From: Pseudomonas sp. FP198
GTDB lineage: Bacteria > Pseudomonadota > Gammaproteobacteria > Pseudomonadales > Pseudomonadaceae
Direction: 5' to 3'
NCBI RefSeq assembly: GCF_030687895.1
Contig: NZ_CP117452.1
Location: 2,063,501 to 2,127,500 of the forward strand
DNA length: 64,000 bases
Part shown: in pieces, positions 38,328-48,534 of the stretch
Layout of the letters: every line of letters starts with the position of its first letter
Position numbering within the stretch: the first letter of the stretch is position 1
The notes under the pieces: model-generated
The model's database searches: none
What the model saw: only the letters and a program-made list of their open reading frames with translations
What the model was told of the DNA's origin: nothing
Position numbers and translations under genes: made by a program

Positions 38328-38600
38328 GTGAACAAGTCGGAACTGATTGATGCTATCGCTGCATCCGCTGATATCCCGAAAGCTGCTGCTGGCCGTGCGC
38401 TGGACGCTGTAATCGAATCCGTCACTGGCGCTCTCAAGGCCGGCGACTCTGTTGTCCTGGTGGGTTTCGGTACTTTCTCCGTTACCGATCGTCCAGCTCG
38501 TGTTGGTCGCAACCCGCAGACTGGCAAGACGCTGCAAATCGCCGCTGCCAAGAAGCCAGGCTTCAAGGCTGGTAAAGCGCTGAAAGAAGCCGTCAACTAA
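38328..38600 (+). CDS. hupB: Nucleoid protein HU-beta
   Basis: 90 aa. [20 protein letters not shown] start and the DNA-arm motif [20 protein letters not shown] followed by [12 protein letters not shown] are those of HU. GTG start with AAGGGG upstream. Dimeric DNA-bending protein. The gene lies between lon and ppiD in the usual order. Confidence 0.98.
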   Translation: MNKSELIDAIAASADIPKAAAGRALDAVIESVTGALKAGDSVVLVGFGTFSVTDRPARVGRNPQTGKTLQIAAAKKPGFKAGKALKEAVN

Positions 38601-38647
38601 GGTTTCATTGAGTTTATCCGGGTCGGGGTCATGCCTGGCTTGGCAGC

Positions 38648-38722
38648 GGAGCGGTAATGCGGCCGGTAACAAACGGGCTGTCACGCCAGGGCTCGCGGGT
38701 TCGAGCCCGGTCCGCTCCGCCA
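38648..38722 (+). pseudogene. Degenerate tRNA-Asp-like element (anticodon GTC)
   Basis: 75 nt. Acceptor GGAGCGG pairs perfectly with CCGCTCC and is followed by GCCA; the T-arm GCGGGTTCGAGCCCGGT and the anticodon stretch CTGTCACGCC are those of tRNA-Asp. But the D-arm (ATGCGGCCGGTAACAAA) has lost the GTTC/GAAT stem, the anticodon stem can only form around a six-base loop with a mismatch, and the T-stem has a G-G clash. Normal bacterial tRNA-Asp is 77 nt. Probably a decayed or strongly altered tRNA-Asp gene. Confidence 0.75.
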
Positions 38723-38730
38723 GTTACGAG

Positions 38731-38758
38731 AAGGCGCATCCTCGGATGCGCCTTTCTT
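38731..38758 (+). terminator. Intrinsic terminator behind the tRNA-like element
   Basis: AAGGCGCATCC-TC-GGATGCGCCTTTCTTCT: 11-bp stem then a pyrimidine-rich T tract. It could end the hupB transcript and the tRNA-like RNA. Confidence 0.85.
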
Positions 38759-38825
38759 CTATCCGGATTCTACCCACGCTCCACGGTTGCCTAATTTTTG
38801 AAGTTCAACCGTTTCTGGGGGACGC

Positions 38826-40697
38826 ATGCTGCAGAATATCAGGGACAATTCACAAGGCTGGATTGCCAAGACCATCATCGGGATCATCGTCGCATTGATG
38901 GCGTTGACCGGTTTCGAAGCTATTTTTCAAGCCACCACCAACAGCAATGACGCGGCCAAGGTCAACGGCGAAAAAATCAGCCAGAACGAGCTGAGCCAGG
39001 CGGTCGACATGCAACGCCGTCAGCTCATGCAACAGTTGGGCAAGGATTTCGATGCCTCCCTGCTGGACGAGAAGATGTTGCGTGACTCGGCGCTCAAAGG
39101 GCTGATCGATCGCAAGCTGCTGCTGCAAGGCGCACACGATGCGAAATTCGCTTTCTCCGAAGCCGCGCTGGACCAGGTGATCCTGCAAACGCCGGAGTTC
39201 CAGGTCGACGGTAAATTCAGCCCGGAGCGTTTCGACCAGGTGATTCGCCAGTTGGGCTACGGCCGACTGCAGTTCCGCGAAATGCTGGCGCAGGAAATGC
39301 TCATTGGCCAATTGCGTGCCGGTCTCGCGGGCAGCGGCTTTGTCACCGATGCCCAGGTGTTGGCATTCGCCCGCCTGGAAAAACAGACCCGCGATTTCGC
39401 TACGCTCACCGTCAAGGCGGATCCGGCAGCCGTGAAGCTGACCGACGATGAGGTCAAGGCTTACTACGACCAGCACGCCAAGGAATTCATGACGCCTGAT
39501 CAGGTAGTCATCGACTATCTCGAGCTGAAGAAAGCTTCGTTCTTCGATCAGGTCAGCGTCAAGGATGAAGACCTGCAGGCGGCTTATCAGAAAGAAATCG
39601 CCAATCTTTCCGAACAGCGTCGTGCTGCGCACATCCTGATCGAAGTGAACGACAAGGTCACCGAAGCCCAGGCCAAGGCCAAGATCGAGGAAATCCAGGC
39701 TCGATTGGCCAAAGGCGAGTCGTTTGAGGCGCTGGCGAAGGAGTTCTCCCAGGATCCGGGCTCTGCCAACAACGGCGGCGATCTCGGTTATGCCGGTCCA
39801 GGCGTCTACGATCCGGAGTTCGAAAAGGCGCTGTATGCGTTGAGCAAGGATCAGGTCTCGGCACCGGTGCGAACCGATTTCGGCCTGCATTTGATCAAGC
39901 TGCTGGGTGTCGAAGCGCCTGAGGTTCCGAGTTTCGCGAGCCTCAAGGACAAGCTGACCCGCGATTTGAAGACCCAGCAAGTGGAGCAGCGGTTCGTCGA
40001 GGCGACCAAACAACTGGAGGACGCTTCGTTCGAAGCTTCCGACCTGGCCCAGCCAGCCCAGGACCTTAAGCTGACCGTCCATACGTCGGCACCGTTCGGT
40101 CGTGAAGGCGGCGAAGGGATCGCGGCCAACCGTGCCGTGATCACCGCTGCGTTCAGCCCGGAAGTGCTGGAGGAGGGGGCCAACAGTACCGCCATCGAGC
40201 TGGACCCGGAAACCGTCGTGGTGCTGCGTGCCAAGGAGCATCGCAAGCCCCAGCAGCTTCCGCTGGAAACCGTGGCCGGGCCGATCCGAGCCCAGTTGGC
40301 CAAGGAACACGCCAGCGCTGCCGCCAAGACCCAGGCCGATGAGTTGATTGCCAGCCTGCGCGATGGCAAGACGGCGCTGGACAAGCCTGTCAACGGTCAA
40401 GGCTGGAAAGTCGTCGAAGCGGCGACCCGCAACCAGGAAGGTATCGACCCTGCGGTACTGCAGGCGCTGTTCCGCATGTCCAAGCCTGAGTCGAAGGACA
40501 AGCCGACGTTCGTCAGCGTGACCCTGCCTGACGGCGGCGTGACGGTCCTGCGCTTGAACGGCGTCAACGAAGGCGCTGCACCGACCGAGGAAGAAAAGGC
40601 CGAATACCGTCGGTACCTGGCGTCCCGTGTCGGCCAGCAGGACTTCGCGGCTTATCGCAAGCAATTGGAGAGCGAGGCGGACATCAAGCACTTCTGA
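38826..40697 (+). CDS. ppiD: Periplasmic folding chaperone PpiD (SurA-like, PpiC-type rotamase)
   Basis: 623 aa. One N-terminal membrane anchor (TIIGIIVALMALTGFEAIFQ) and a SurA_N-like domain (KVNGEKISQNELSQAVDMQR). The parvulin domain spans about residues 265-360 (RRAAHILIEVNDKV, GESFEALAKEFSQDPGSANN, GGDLGYAGPG). Chaperone at the SecYEG exit in the inner membrane. Ends in a terminator. The ATG gives MLQNIRDNSQGWIAKTII, standard for the family. Confidence 0.96.
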   Translation: MLQNIRDNSQGWIAKTIIGIIVALMALTGFEAIFQATTNSNDAAKVNGEKISQNELSQAVDMQRRQLMQQLGKDFDASLLDEKMLRDSALKGLIDRKLLLQGAHDAKFAFSEAALDQVILQTPEFQVDGKFSPERFDQVIRQLGYGRLQFREMLAQEMLIGQLRAGLAGSGFVTDAQVLAFARLEKQTRDFATLTVKADPAAVKLTDDEVKAYYDQHAKEFMTPDQVVIDYLELKKASFFDQVSVKDEDLQAAYQKEIANLSEQRRAAHILIEVNDKVTEAQAKAKIEEIQARLAKGESFEALAKEFSQDPGSANNGGDLGYAGPGVYDPEFEKALYALSKDQVSAPVRTDFGLHLIKLLGVEAPEVPSFASLKDKLTRDLKTQQVEQRFVEATKQLEDASFEASDLAQPAQDLKLTVHTSAPFGREGGEGIAANRAVITAAFSPEVLEEGANSTAIELDPETVVVLRAKEHRKPQQLPLETVAGPIRAQLAKEHASAAAKTQADELIASLRDGKTALDKPVNGQGWKVVEAATRNQEGIDPAVLQALFRMSKPESKDKPTFVSVTLPDGGVTVLRLNGVNEGAAPTEEEKAEYRRYLASRVGQQDFAAYRKQLESEADIKHF

Positions 40698-40716
40698 CTT
40701 GATGCGTGATCCTGAA

Positions 40717-40745
40717 GACCCCGGCCGAAAGGCCGGGGTCTTTTT
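40717..40745 (+). terminator. Intrinsic terminator after ppiD
   Basis: GACCCCGGCCGAAAGGCCGGGGTC hairpin (10-bp GC stem, GAAA loop) and T5. Confidence 0.95.
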
Positions 40746-40915
40746 GTATCCGTGTATTGCCACGACGGCGATGTTCGTCGATTCATCAGGATTGCTTCTT
40801 TTTCCCGCTGGCATCCCCCCGTAGACTTGTAAGCCCTTTGAGACAAGATTAGCCAAGCTGTCCGGCCGCGTTCTGTTGCACAATACGCCCCGGACTGTTT
40901 TCCTCAGGATGTTCA

Positions 40916-41791
40916 ATGTTCAGATCATTTCACATGCGCACCGTTGGGCTGGCATTGCTGCTGGTCGTCGCGACCGGTTGCTCTTCCAAGAAAGCGGCCA
41001 TCTACGAGCACGAGAACTTCGATGATTCGGGCACGTTCTCGCGTACCTATCCGGTGACTGACGTGGCGACTTGTGAAGCAGGGCGTCGTGCGTTGCTGAG
41101 CCAGGGGTACATCATCACCAGCAGCGATCCGAAGCTGGTCAGCGGCCACAAGAGTTTCCAGCAGACTGGCGACACCCACATGGAGATCAGTTTCAACCTG
41201 GTCTGTGCCGAAGATGGCGGTCCGGGCCATCGTGCAACCATCTTTGCCAACGCGCTACAGGACCGGTATGCCCTGAAGAAGACCAATAACTCCGCCAGCC
41301 TGGGCGTGGGTGTATTGGGGTCGGTGTCGATGCCGATTGGCTCGTCGGACGATTCGATGGTCAAGGTCGCCAGCGAAACGGTGTCCGCAGCCAAATTCTA
41401 TGAGCGTTTCTTTGCGCTGGTGGAGGTGTTCCTGCCTCCCGAAGCGAAAAAAGCCGCTGGAAACGTCGACAAACCGAAAGCCGAACTGGGCATTCCAGAG
41501 CCGAAGGTGGAGCCGGCTCCCCTGGCTCCCGCCGCAACTCCAGCGCCCGCGACAATCCCGGCACCCGAGCCGACTCCTGCTCCCGTTGCGCCGGTCGAAG
41601 AGGCTGCTCCAGCACCTGGCGAAACCGCGCCTGCCGCTTCCGAGCCGGTCGCGCCGCCTGCCGAGCCTGCGCCGATCGCTCCCAGCGAGCCGGAGTCCTA
41701 CGCACCCCCGTCGACAGAGACCGTTACTCCGCCACCGCCCAGTTCCTTGCCGGCGCCAACCGAGCCGATCCAGCCGCTCCCTGCATCCTGA
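40916..41791 (+). CDS. DUF2242 lipoprotein with Pro/Ala-rich tail
   Basis: 291 aa. Signal peptide with lipobox VATGCSS. Residues about 30-185 form the DUF2242 domain: YEHENFDDSGTFSRTYPVTD, CEAGRRALLSQGYIITSSDP, MEISFNLVCAEDG. The remaining 100 residues are almost only Pro, Ala, Glu and Thr (EPTPAPVAPVEEAAPAPGET), a likely periplasm- or wall-spanning low-complexity linker. Function unknown. AGGATGTTCA before the ATG favours this start, with an alternative at 40934. Confidence 0.85.
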   Translation: MFRSFHMRTVGLALLLVVATGCSSKKAAIYEHENFDDSGTFSRTYPVTDVATCEAGRRALLSQGYIITSSDPKLVSGHKSFQQTGDTHMEISFNLVCAEDGGPGHRATIFANALQDRYALKKTNNSASLGVGVLGSVSMPIGSSDDSMVKVASETVSAAKFYERFFALVEVFLPPEAKKAAGNVDKPKAELGIPEPKVEPAPLAPAATPAPATIPAPEPTPAPVAPVEEAAPAPGETAPAASEPVAPPAEPAPIAPSEPESYAPPSTETVTPPPPSSLPAPTEPIQPLPAS

Positions 41792-41863
41792 GCCTGTGGT
41801 GGGGCGGTAACGCCTTGCCACACCTGCGCTGATTAAATTCCCAATGCTGTGCTACGTTTAATT

Positions 41864-41888
41864 CATGAAGCCTTGGCTTCATGTTTTG
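41864..41888 (+). terminator. Intrinsic terminator after the DUF2242 gene
   Basis: CATGAAGCC/GGCTTCATG inverted repeat followed by TTTTG. Confidence 0.7.
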
Positions 41889-41961
41889 TTCATCAAGCAG
41901 CTTTATGCTGATTCCAGGGCCATCAGGCATCGGTTTCAACGATTATTGGGAAGGACAGGCA

Positions 41962-42048
41962 ATGGACGATTATCAGGAAGAGCTGCTCGAATATCAGGCT
42001 TATGAGCTGGACCCCCTGGAACCTGCCGAAGACGCCACGGAACTGTAG
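41962..42048 (+). CDS. Very small acidic ORF, 28 aa
   Basis: Preceded by GGGAAGGACAGGCA, a good ribosome binding site. MDDYQEELLEYQAYELDPLE then PAEDATEL and a TAG stop. Highly acidic, no signal peptide. It lies behind a terminator, so it should have its own promoter. The phase, ribosome binding site and codon choice look like a real gene; function unknown. Confidence 0.65.
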   Translation: MDDYQEELLEYQAYELDPLEPAEDATEL

Positions 42049-42085
42049 GTAGCAGACGTTACATTGCAGGCCGGGAGCCTGGTGT

Positions 42086-43120
42086 TCAAGTCGCTCTACG
42101 GCTACGCCGGAACTCTCCCGGCGTCTGGTTGTTCCAGCGCTTGAAAGCCCGTTGGAATGCCTCGGCCGAGGCGAACCCCAGCAGGTAAGCGATTTCGCCG
42201 AAGGCCAGTTCCGTGTCGCGGATGTACGTCATGGCGAGGTCTCGGCGCGTGTCGTTGAGGATCGCCCGGAACTGCGTACCTTCTTCCGCCAGCTTGCGGC
42301 GCAGCGTCCAGGTCGGCAGCTTCAGGCGCATCGCCACTTCTTCCAGATCCGGCTCCCGTCCGCCGTTGAGCAGCGGCCCCAGCAACTGAATGATTCGCTC
42401 GCGCAGGGTGCGGGTGCGAGTCAGTTGTTCCAGTTCCCGCTCACATAACTGAACCAGATGGTGCCAGGTGCTCGGGCAATGCTGTGGGTTGCGCAGCGCG
42501 AGGCTGTCCAGCCCCAGGCGCAATTGGTTCTGCTCGGCTGCGAACTGGATCGGGCCTTCGCCGAGGCTGCGGTAGGCTTCGAGGTAAGTTGGCTCCGCGA
42601 ATTCGATTTCGATACGTTCGGCCCGCAACACCACGTCGCAGACGCTGGACAGCTGCTGGAGCCAGCCAGCAATGATCGAGTCCACGACGAAGCGGTTGTA
42701 GGCGTTATACGGGCTGATGGAATAGAACCGCAGCCACGCGCCCCGGGCATCCTCGTGAAGACTCGATTGACCACGGTAGTTGGAACCGTAAAGCGGCTCG
42801 AAGCGGATCATGCAGCGTGCGGCTTCGCGTACGGTGGGCGCCTGGGCCGCGGTGACGCCGGCCAGTCCGGCCTGGCTCAGGCGACTGAGCTGGCCCATGC
42901 GCAGGCCCAAGGCCGGATCCTGTGTCAGTTGGATGGCGGCATGGCCCAGGCGCATGTAGCGCGGGATCGACAGGCGCGCCCCGGGCTCAGCCAGGCGCGC
43001 GGCATCGAGGCCGTATTGTTCGAGCAATGGCTGTGGGTCATGGCCGTGACTGGCTACTGCGTCCGCCAGGCTATGGACGAAACCTACGGACAGGTCACCC
43101 AGGCGCATAGGCTTTTGCAT
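42086..43120 (-). CDS. AraC-family transcriptional regulator (Arabinose_bd/OruR type)
   Basis: 344 aa from ATG 43120 (a GTG four codons upstream is possible). N-terminal ligand domain of the PF12625 type: VGFVHSLADAVASHGHDPQP, LSIPRYMRLGHAAIQLTQDP. C-terminal AraC HTH: EEVAMRLKLPTWTLRRKLAE and AFGEIAYLLGFASAEAFQRAF, ending RWNNQTPGEFRRSRRAT. Its ATG sits two bases after the stop of the preceding hydrolase frame, so the two were probably one operon. Target unknown. Confidence 0.9.
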   Translation of the reverse strand: MQKPMRLGDLSVGFVHSLADAVASHGHDPQPLLEQYGLDAARLAEPGARLSIPRYMRLGHAAIQLTQDPALGLRMGQLSRLSQAGLAGVTAAQAPTVREAARCMIRFEPLYGSNYRGQSSLHEDARGAWLRFYSISPYNAYNRFVVDSIIAGWLQQLSSVCDVVLRAERIEIEFAEPTYLEAYRSLGEGPIQFAAEQNQLRLGLDSLALRNPQHCPSTWHHLVQLCERELEQLTRTRTLRERIIQLLGPLLNGGREPDLEEVAMRLKLPTWTLRRKLAEEGTQFRAILNDTRRDLAMTYIRDTELAFGEIAYLLGFASAEAFQRAFKRWNNQTPGEFRRSRRAT

Positions 43121-43122
43121 AT

Positions 43123-44254
43123 CTAGAGCCACAAGTTCAGCAGACGTGCGCCACGGGCTTCACCATCGGTGAATTGCTCGCCGTTGTGGCTGATGAAGCT
43201 CTGGCCAGCGCTGCCGTTGTCCCAGAACTGCCCACGCAAGAATACGCTGACGCCGCCGCGGGCCTGGCTGATGGGCAGCCGGCTGGTCAACGTCAGCCGA
43301 CGCCAGGCCTGCCCCTCACTCACCTCACCGGGCTTGAGGCTCACTTCGCCTGGCGTGGACAGGCCTTTGTAGCCGGCCCAAGGCTTATTCCAGGCGTCGC
43401 GGCCGATGACAAAGGCCGGCACGGCGATCAGTTGGGCTCCTTGTTCGTCGAGTTGTCGATAGTGAAGCGGATACCAACTGTCGCTGCCGATCAGCACCGC
43501 CCAGGCGTCCGGCCGGCGTGTCAATGACCTGGGTGACGTCCGGCCGTTCGGCGCCAAGCACGTCCTGCTGGTCAAACACCGGGTGTCGCTGACGTTGGGG
43601 TTGGCCGAGCGGCCGGCCATCGCGGCCGAACACCAGGCTGCTGTTGTACAACGCGCCACCACCGATTTTCAGCTCGCCTTCGCTGACGCTGGGCTCGGGC
43701 AGTACGATGGAGCCGGCCACGAGCGTTACGCCGAACTCCTTGGCCAGTCCACCAAACAGCGCCTGGTAGTCATGGGCCATGCTGTCCGCCTTCATGCGCA
43801 AGTACGCATCATCCAGCCGGCTATCGCCCTGGGCGCCCGCCAATGCGCGGATAAAGGCCAACGGATTGCTGATGGCAAGCCAGTTCATAGCCTGTTTGAA
43901 GGTAGTGGCCTGGTACACCTCGTCCTTTTCACCGCTGACCATCAGCCAGGTGCCGATATGCTCGGGCAGGACCACGACGGTTTTTTCGTTGACGAACCCC
44001 TGGTCGCGGGCAGTCTGCAGGTACGCCGCCAGCTTGCGATGCAGGCGTTCGGGGCTCTGGTAGTCGGTAGGGAACAATTCTGGCTGAATGCCCAGCAGGT
44101 TGCCTCGATCAGCCGGCGTGCCCCGGTCGACCGCCAGGTCGATCCGCAGGTCTGACAGGTAATGGCCCGCCGGACGGTCTGCTGTCCACAGTGCATAAGT
44201 GATCAGGACAGCCGCCAGGGCCAATGAGAACAGCAGGTACAGAAATTTGCGCAT
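43123..44254 (-). pseudogene. Carbon-nitrogen hydrolase (nitrilase family), frameshifted
   Basis: Two frames together make one protein of about 377 residues. The 5' frame starts MRKFLYLLFSLALAAVLITY (signal/anchor), has VVLPEHIGTWL (nitrilase Glu), GVTLVAGSIVLPEP and VIDTPAGRLG. The 3' frame takes over at VLIGSDSWYPLHYRQLDEQG, LIAVPAFVIGRDAWNKP. The switch lies near 43496-43506, where one extra base (GGCGGTGCTG instead of GGCGTGCTG) restores continuity if removed; total length 1132 is 3n+1. At the usual catalytic Cys (typically ICADSW) the sequence reads LIGSDSW. A real mutation or a sequencing error are both possible. Confidence 0.85.
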
Positions 44255-44496
44255 GGGGACAGTCGATGGCCGCGTACAGGTTCGTGATTTTCATCAGAAG
44301 TCACGCGGCAGGGTACGGTAAAACAATGGTTTAGCGAAAGGGCGCGTGCGCGCACTTCAGGAACCGTCTACCGGCGCGGGCTCTGCGCATTTCGATCATC
44401 AAGTTGTCAGTTACGGCCATTGAGCGCTCGCATCCCGACTCTTACGCTGTCGGTCATGACTGATGGGAGCCGCAGAGCTTCCGCATTTTTCCGTGA

Positions 44497-46554
<2,058 letters not shown>

Positions 46555-46580
46555 CGCTCAACCTTCCGGGAAAGGTTTGC

Positions 46581-46610
46581 CCTTGTGGGAGCGAGCTTGC
46601 TCCCACAAGG
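46581..46610. repeat. REP-type palindrome
   Basis: CCTTGTGGGAGC-GAGCTT-GCTCCCACAAGG: perfect 12-bp inverted repeat, a short version of the REP element that can act as a transcription stop after fadH. Confidence 0.8.
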
Positions 46611-46690
46611 AATGGGGTGTATCCGGATCCTTCATACCGGCCGCCACCAAGCTGATAAGATCCCGGCACCTTCCCATCCGGTCTGCTGCA

Positions 46691-47599
46691 ATGCTTTTGT
46701 CTGCCCTCGACTGGCATCCTCAACCGCGCCTCGAACCCCTTCACCTCGACTGGCTGGCGCGGGCCGGTATCGAGGTGGCGGTCTTGCGCCTGGACCGGAT
46801 CGATCCGCTCATCAGCGGCAATAAATGGTTCAAGCTGCTTCATCATCTGCGTGCTGCCCAAGCCAACGGTGCAGAGGGCGTGATCAGCCTCGGCGGCGCT
46901 TATTCCAATCATCTGCATGCGTTGGCGGCGGCGGGGCAGCGATTCGGTTTCCAGACGGTGGGGTTATTGCGCGGCCATCCCCGGGAGACGCCTACGACGC
47001 TTGATCTACAGACGTTCGGCATGACCTTGCACTGGTTGGGTTACGGCGGGTATCGAGAGCGGCATGAGCCGGGGTTCTGGGCTCCCTGGCAGGCAAAGTA
47101 CCCGCATTTATGGCCGATAGCTGAAGGGGGCTCGGGGTTGCCCGGCGCGCAAGGCTGCATGTCCTGGGTAACGGCCGCCCGCAGCCAATTGGCCACGTTG
47201 GGTTGGGAGGATTATGACGGTTGGTGGCTGGCGTGCGGCACCGGGACGTCGCTGGCGGGGCTGGTTCTGGCTGAAGCGGGCGAGCATCCGGTTCATGGTG
47301 TCCTGGCGGTGCCTGAAGACCATGGGGTGCTGCAACATGTTGAAAGCATTCTGGTGGAGGCGGGGCTGGGCAATCCAGGTTATGAGTTGCTTGACGGCAG
47401 CCGTGGCGGTTTTGCCCGGGTGGATGCCGAGCTCAGCGAGTTCATCGAGACCGCTGTCGCTATCGAGCTGGAACCGCTGTACACCGGCAAGGCGCTGATG
47501 CTGCTTAAGGCCCGGGTCGAGGCCGGGGTGTTTGGCGCAGGCACTCGCTTGATTTTCGTTCATACCGGTGGTTTGCAAGGCCGCCGCGGGTTCGAGTGA
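46691..47599 (+). CDS. PLP-dependent D-cysteine desulfhydrase / ACC deaminase-like enzyme
   Basis: 302 aa. Tryptophan-synthase-beta fold II PLP enzyme: VLRLDRIDPLISGNKWFKLL (Lys of the Schiff base in GNKW), VISLGGAYSNHLHALAAAGQ (SN motif, substrate carboxylate), WWLACGTGTSLAGLVLAEAG (PLP phosphate). The gene is closest by pattern to D-cysteine desulfhydrase/1-aminocyclopropane-1-carboxylate deaminase-like proteins, which cannot be told apart confidently by eye. True plant-associated AcdS is longer (about 338 aa). Start at ATG 46691. Confidence 0.85.
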   Translation: MLLSALDWHPQPRLEPLHLDWLARAGIEVAVLRLDRIDPLISGNKWFKLLHHLRAAQANGAEGVISLGGAYSNHLHALAAAGQRFGFQTVGLLRGHPRETPTTLDLQTFGMTLHWLGYGGYRERHEPGFWAPWQAKYPHLWPIAEGGSGLPGAQGCMSWVTAARSQLATLGWEDYDGWWLACGTGTSLAGLVLAEAGEHPVHGVLAVPEDHGVLQHVESILVEAGLGNPGYELLDGSRGGFARVDAELSEFIETAVAIELEPLYTGKALMLLKARVEAGVFGAGTRLIFVHTGGLQGRRGFE

Positions 47600-47797
47600 T
47601 CGAGCGTCACCCCCATTGGGCATCATCTGGAGCAATGCGGCTGAGTAGTGCTGGTTTTGGCTGAATAATATTTGTACGCTTTTTATAATTTGAAGAATGC
47701 GCGGTATCTATTTATTGTTGTCCGCAAGTTCGCTGGATTGGCGAACTAACGATTCGGCTTGGCCGCGTCGTACTTGTTTTTAAAAGGGAATTTAAAG

Positions 47798-48442
47798 ATG
47801 AATAAATTATGTGGTAGCCACGGCTATAAAGACCTCGCTACAAGGTTGATGGCAATAGGGCCGCCCTCGAAATCGAAACCAAAACCGAGACCAGCGCAGA
47901 AGCCTGTCGTTCCGTCGACGCCTAAACCAGGGCCAAAACCGACCCCGAAGCCAGTACCTAAACCCAGGCCCAAGCCGACCCCGAAGCCAGTACCACAACC
48001 TACGCCCAAGCCGACCCCGAAGCCAGTGCCAAAACCCAAGCCCAATCCGGCCTCGCGGCCAATACCCAAGCCAAAACCAAACGACGCCCCGCCAGCGCCT
48101 TCCCAGCCCAGGCCTAATCCCACGTCCCGGCCAGCGCCTTTGCCAATCTCTTGGCCTGTTTTAAACGTCGCTGTTGATCCTCTCGCCATTTATAACCTTA
48201 TCAACGCGCCCGGAAGTGTCCAGAACAAAGATGGAACAACTTCTTTAGCCGATAAAAGTGTGGTTGATGCAGAAAAAAATTCCGTGACGCGACCGGATGG
48301 AATTATTCAGTACGATGACGGAACAGTGAAACATCCTGACGGGCGTATTGTTTTTGCCAACGGCCAGACTGAGTATCCGGATGGCAGCGTGTTGTATCCC
48401 GATGGAGATTGGCTGGATAAAGACGGTCATAAAATCAATTGA
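47798..48442 (+). CDS. Pro/Lys repeat protein with C-terminal PDG repeats (unknown, possible secreted effector)
   Basis: 214 aa from ATG 47798 with AAAAGGG upstream. Residues about 25-115 are a long Pro-Lys repeat ([36 protein letters not shown]) of exact 12-residue units. Residues about 130-214 form a distinct C-terminal domain with [15 protein letters not shown] and [20 protein letters not shown], regularly spaced xPDG turns. No signal peptide. The start and C-terminal region use AT-richer codons than neighbours. It is convergent to VgrG, 92 bases away. A secreted or fibre-like protein is a guess. Confidence 0.75.
   Translation: MNKLCGSHGYKDLATRLMAIGPPSKSKPKPRPAQKPVVPSTPKPGPKPTPKPVPKPRPKPTPKPVPQPTPKPTPKPVPKPKPNPASRPIPKPKPNDAPPAPSQPRPNPTSRPAPLPISWPVLNVAVDPLAIYNLINAPGSVQNKDGTTSLADKSVVDAEKNSVTRPDGIIQYDDGTVKHPDGRIVFANGQTEYPDGSVLYPDGDWLDKDGHKIN
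47939..48046 (+). repeat. Three tandem 36-bp direct repeats inside the Pro/Lys gene
   Basis: The 18-mer CCGACCCCGAAGCCAGTA (third copy CAGTG) begins at 47939, 47975 and 48011, a 36-bp period coding for a 12-residue repeat; unequal recombination could change the copy number. Confidence 0.9.
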
Positions 48443-48534
48443 TGCCTTTATATCTTTTCGCAACCGTGCCGGACGGTACCGACATTTCAAGTGGGCATCT
48501 TCGAAGGGGAGCGGCCGCTAGACAATCCGCGCGT

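Noticed and set aside
43123..43662. The 3' half of the nitrilase region as a separate 179-aa gene.
   Set aside because: Its first 50 residues are out-of-frame nonsense and the rest continues the upstream protein; a single-base frameshift explains both.
47939..48046. 36-bp spaced repeats that look at first like a CRISPR array.
   Set aside because: The repeats are contiguous and in frame in a Pro/Lys coding region; there are no unique spacers and no cas genes.
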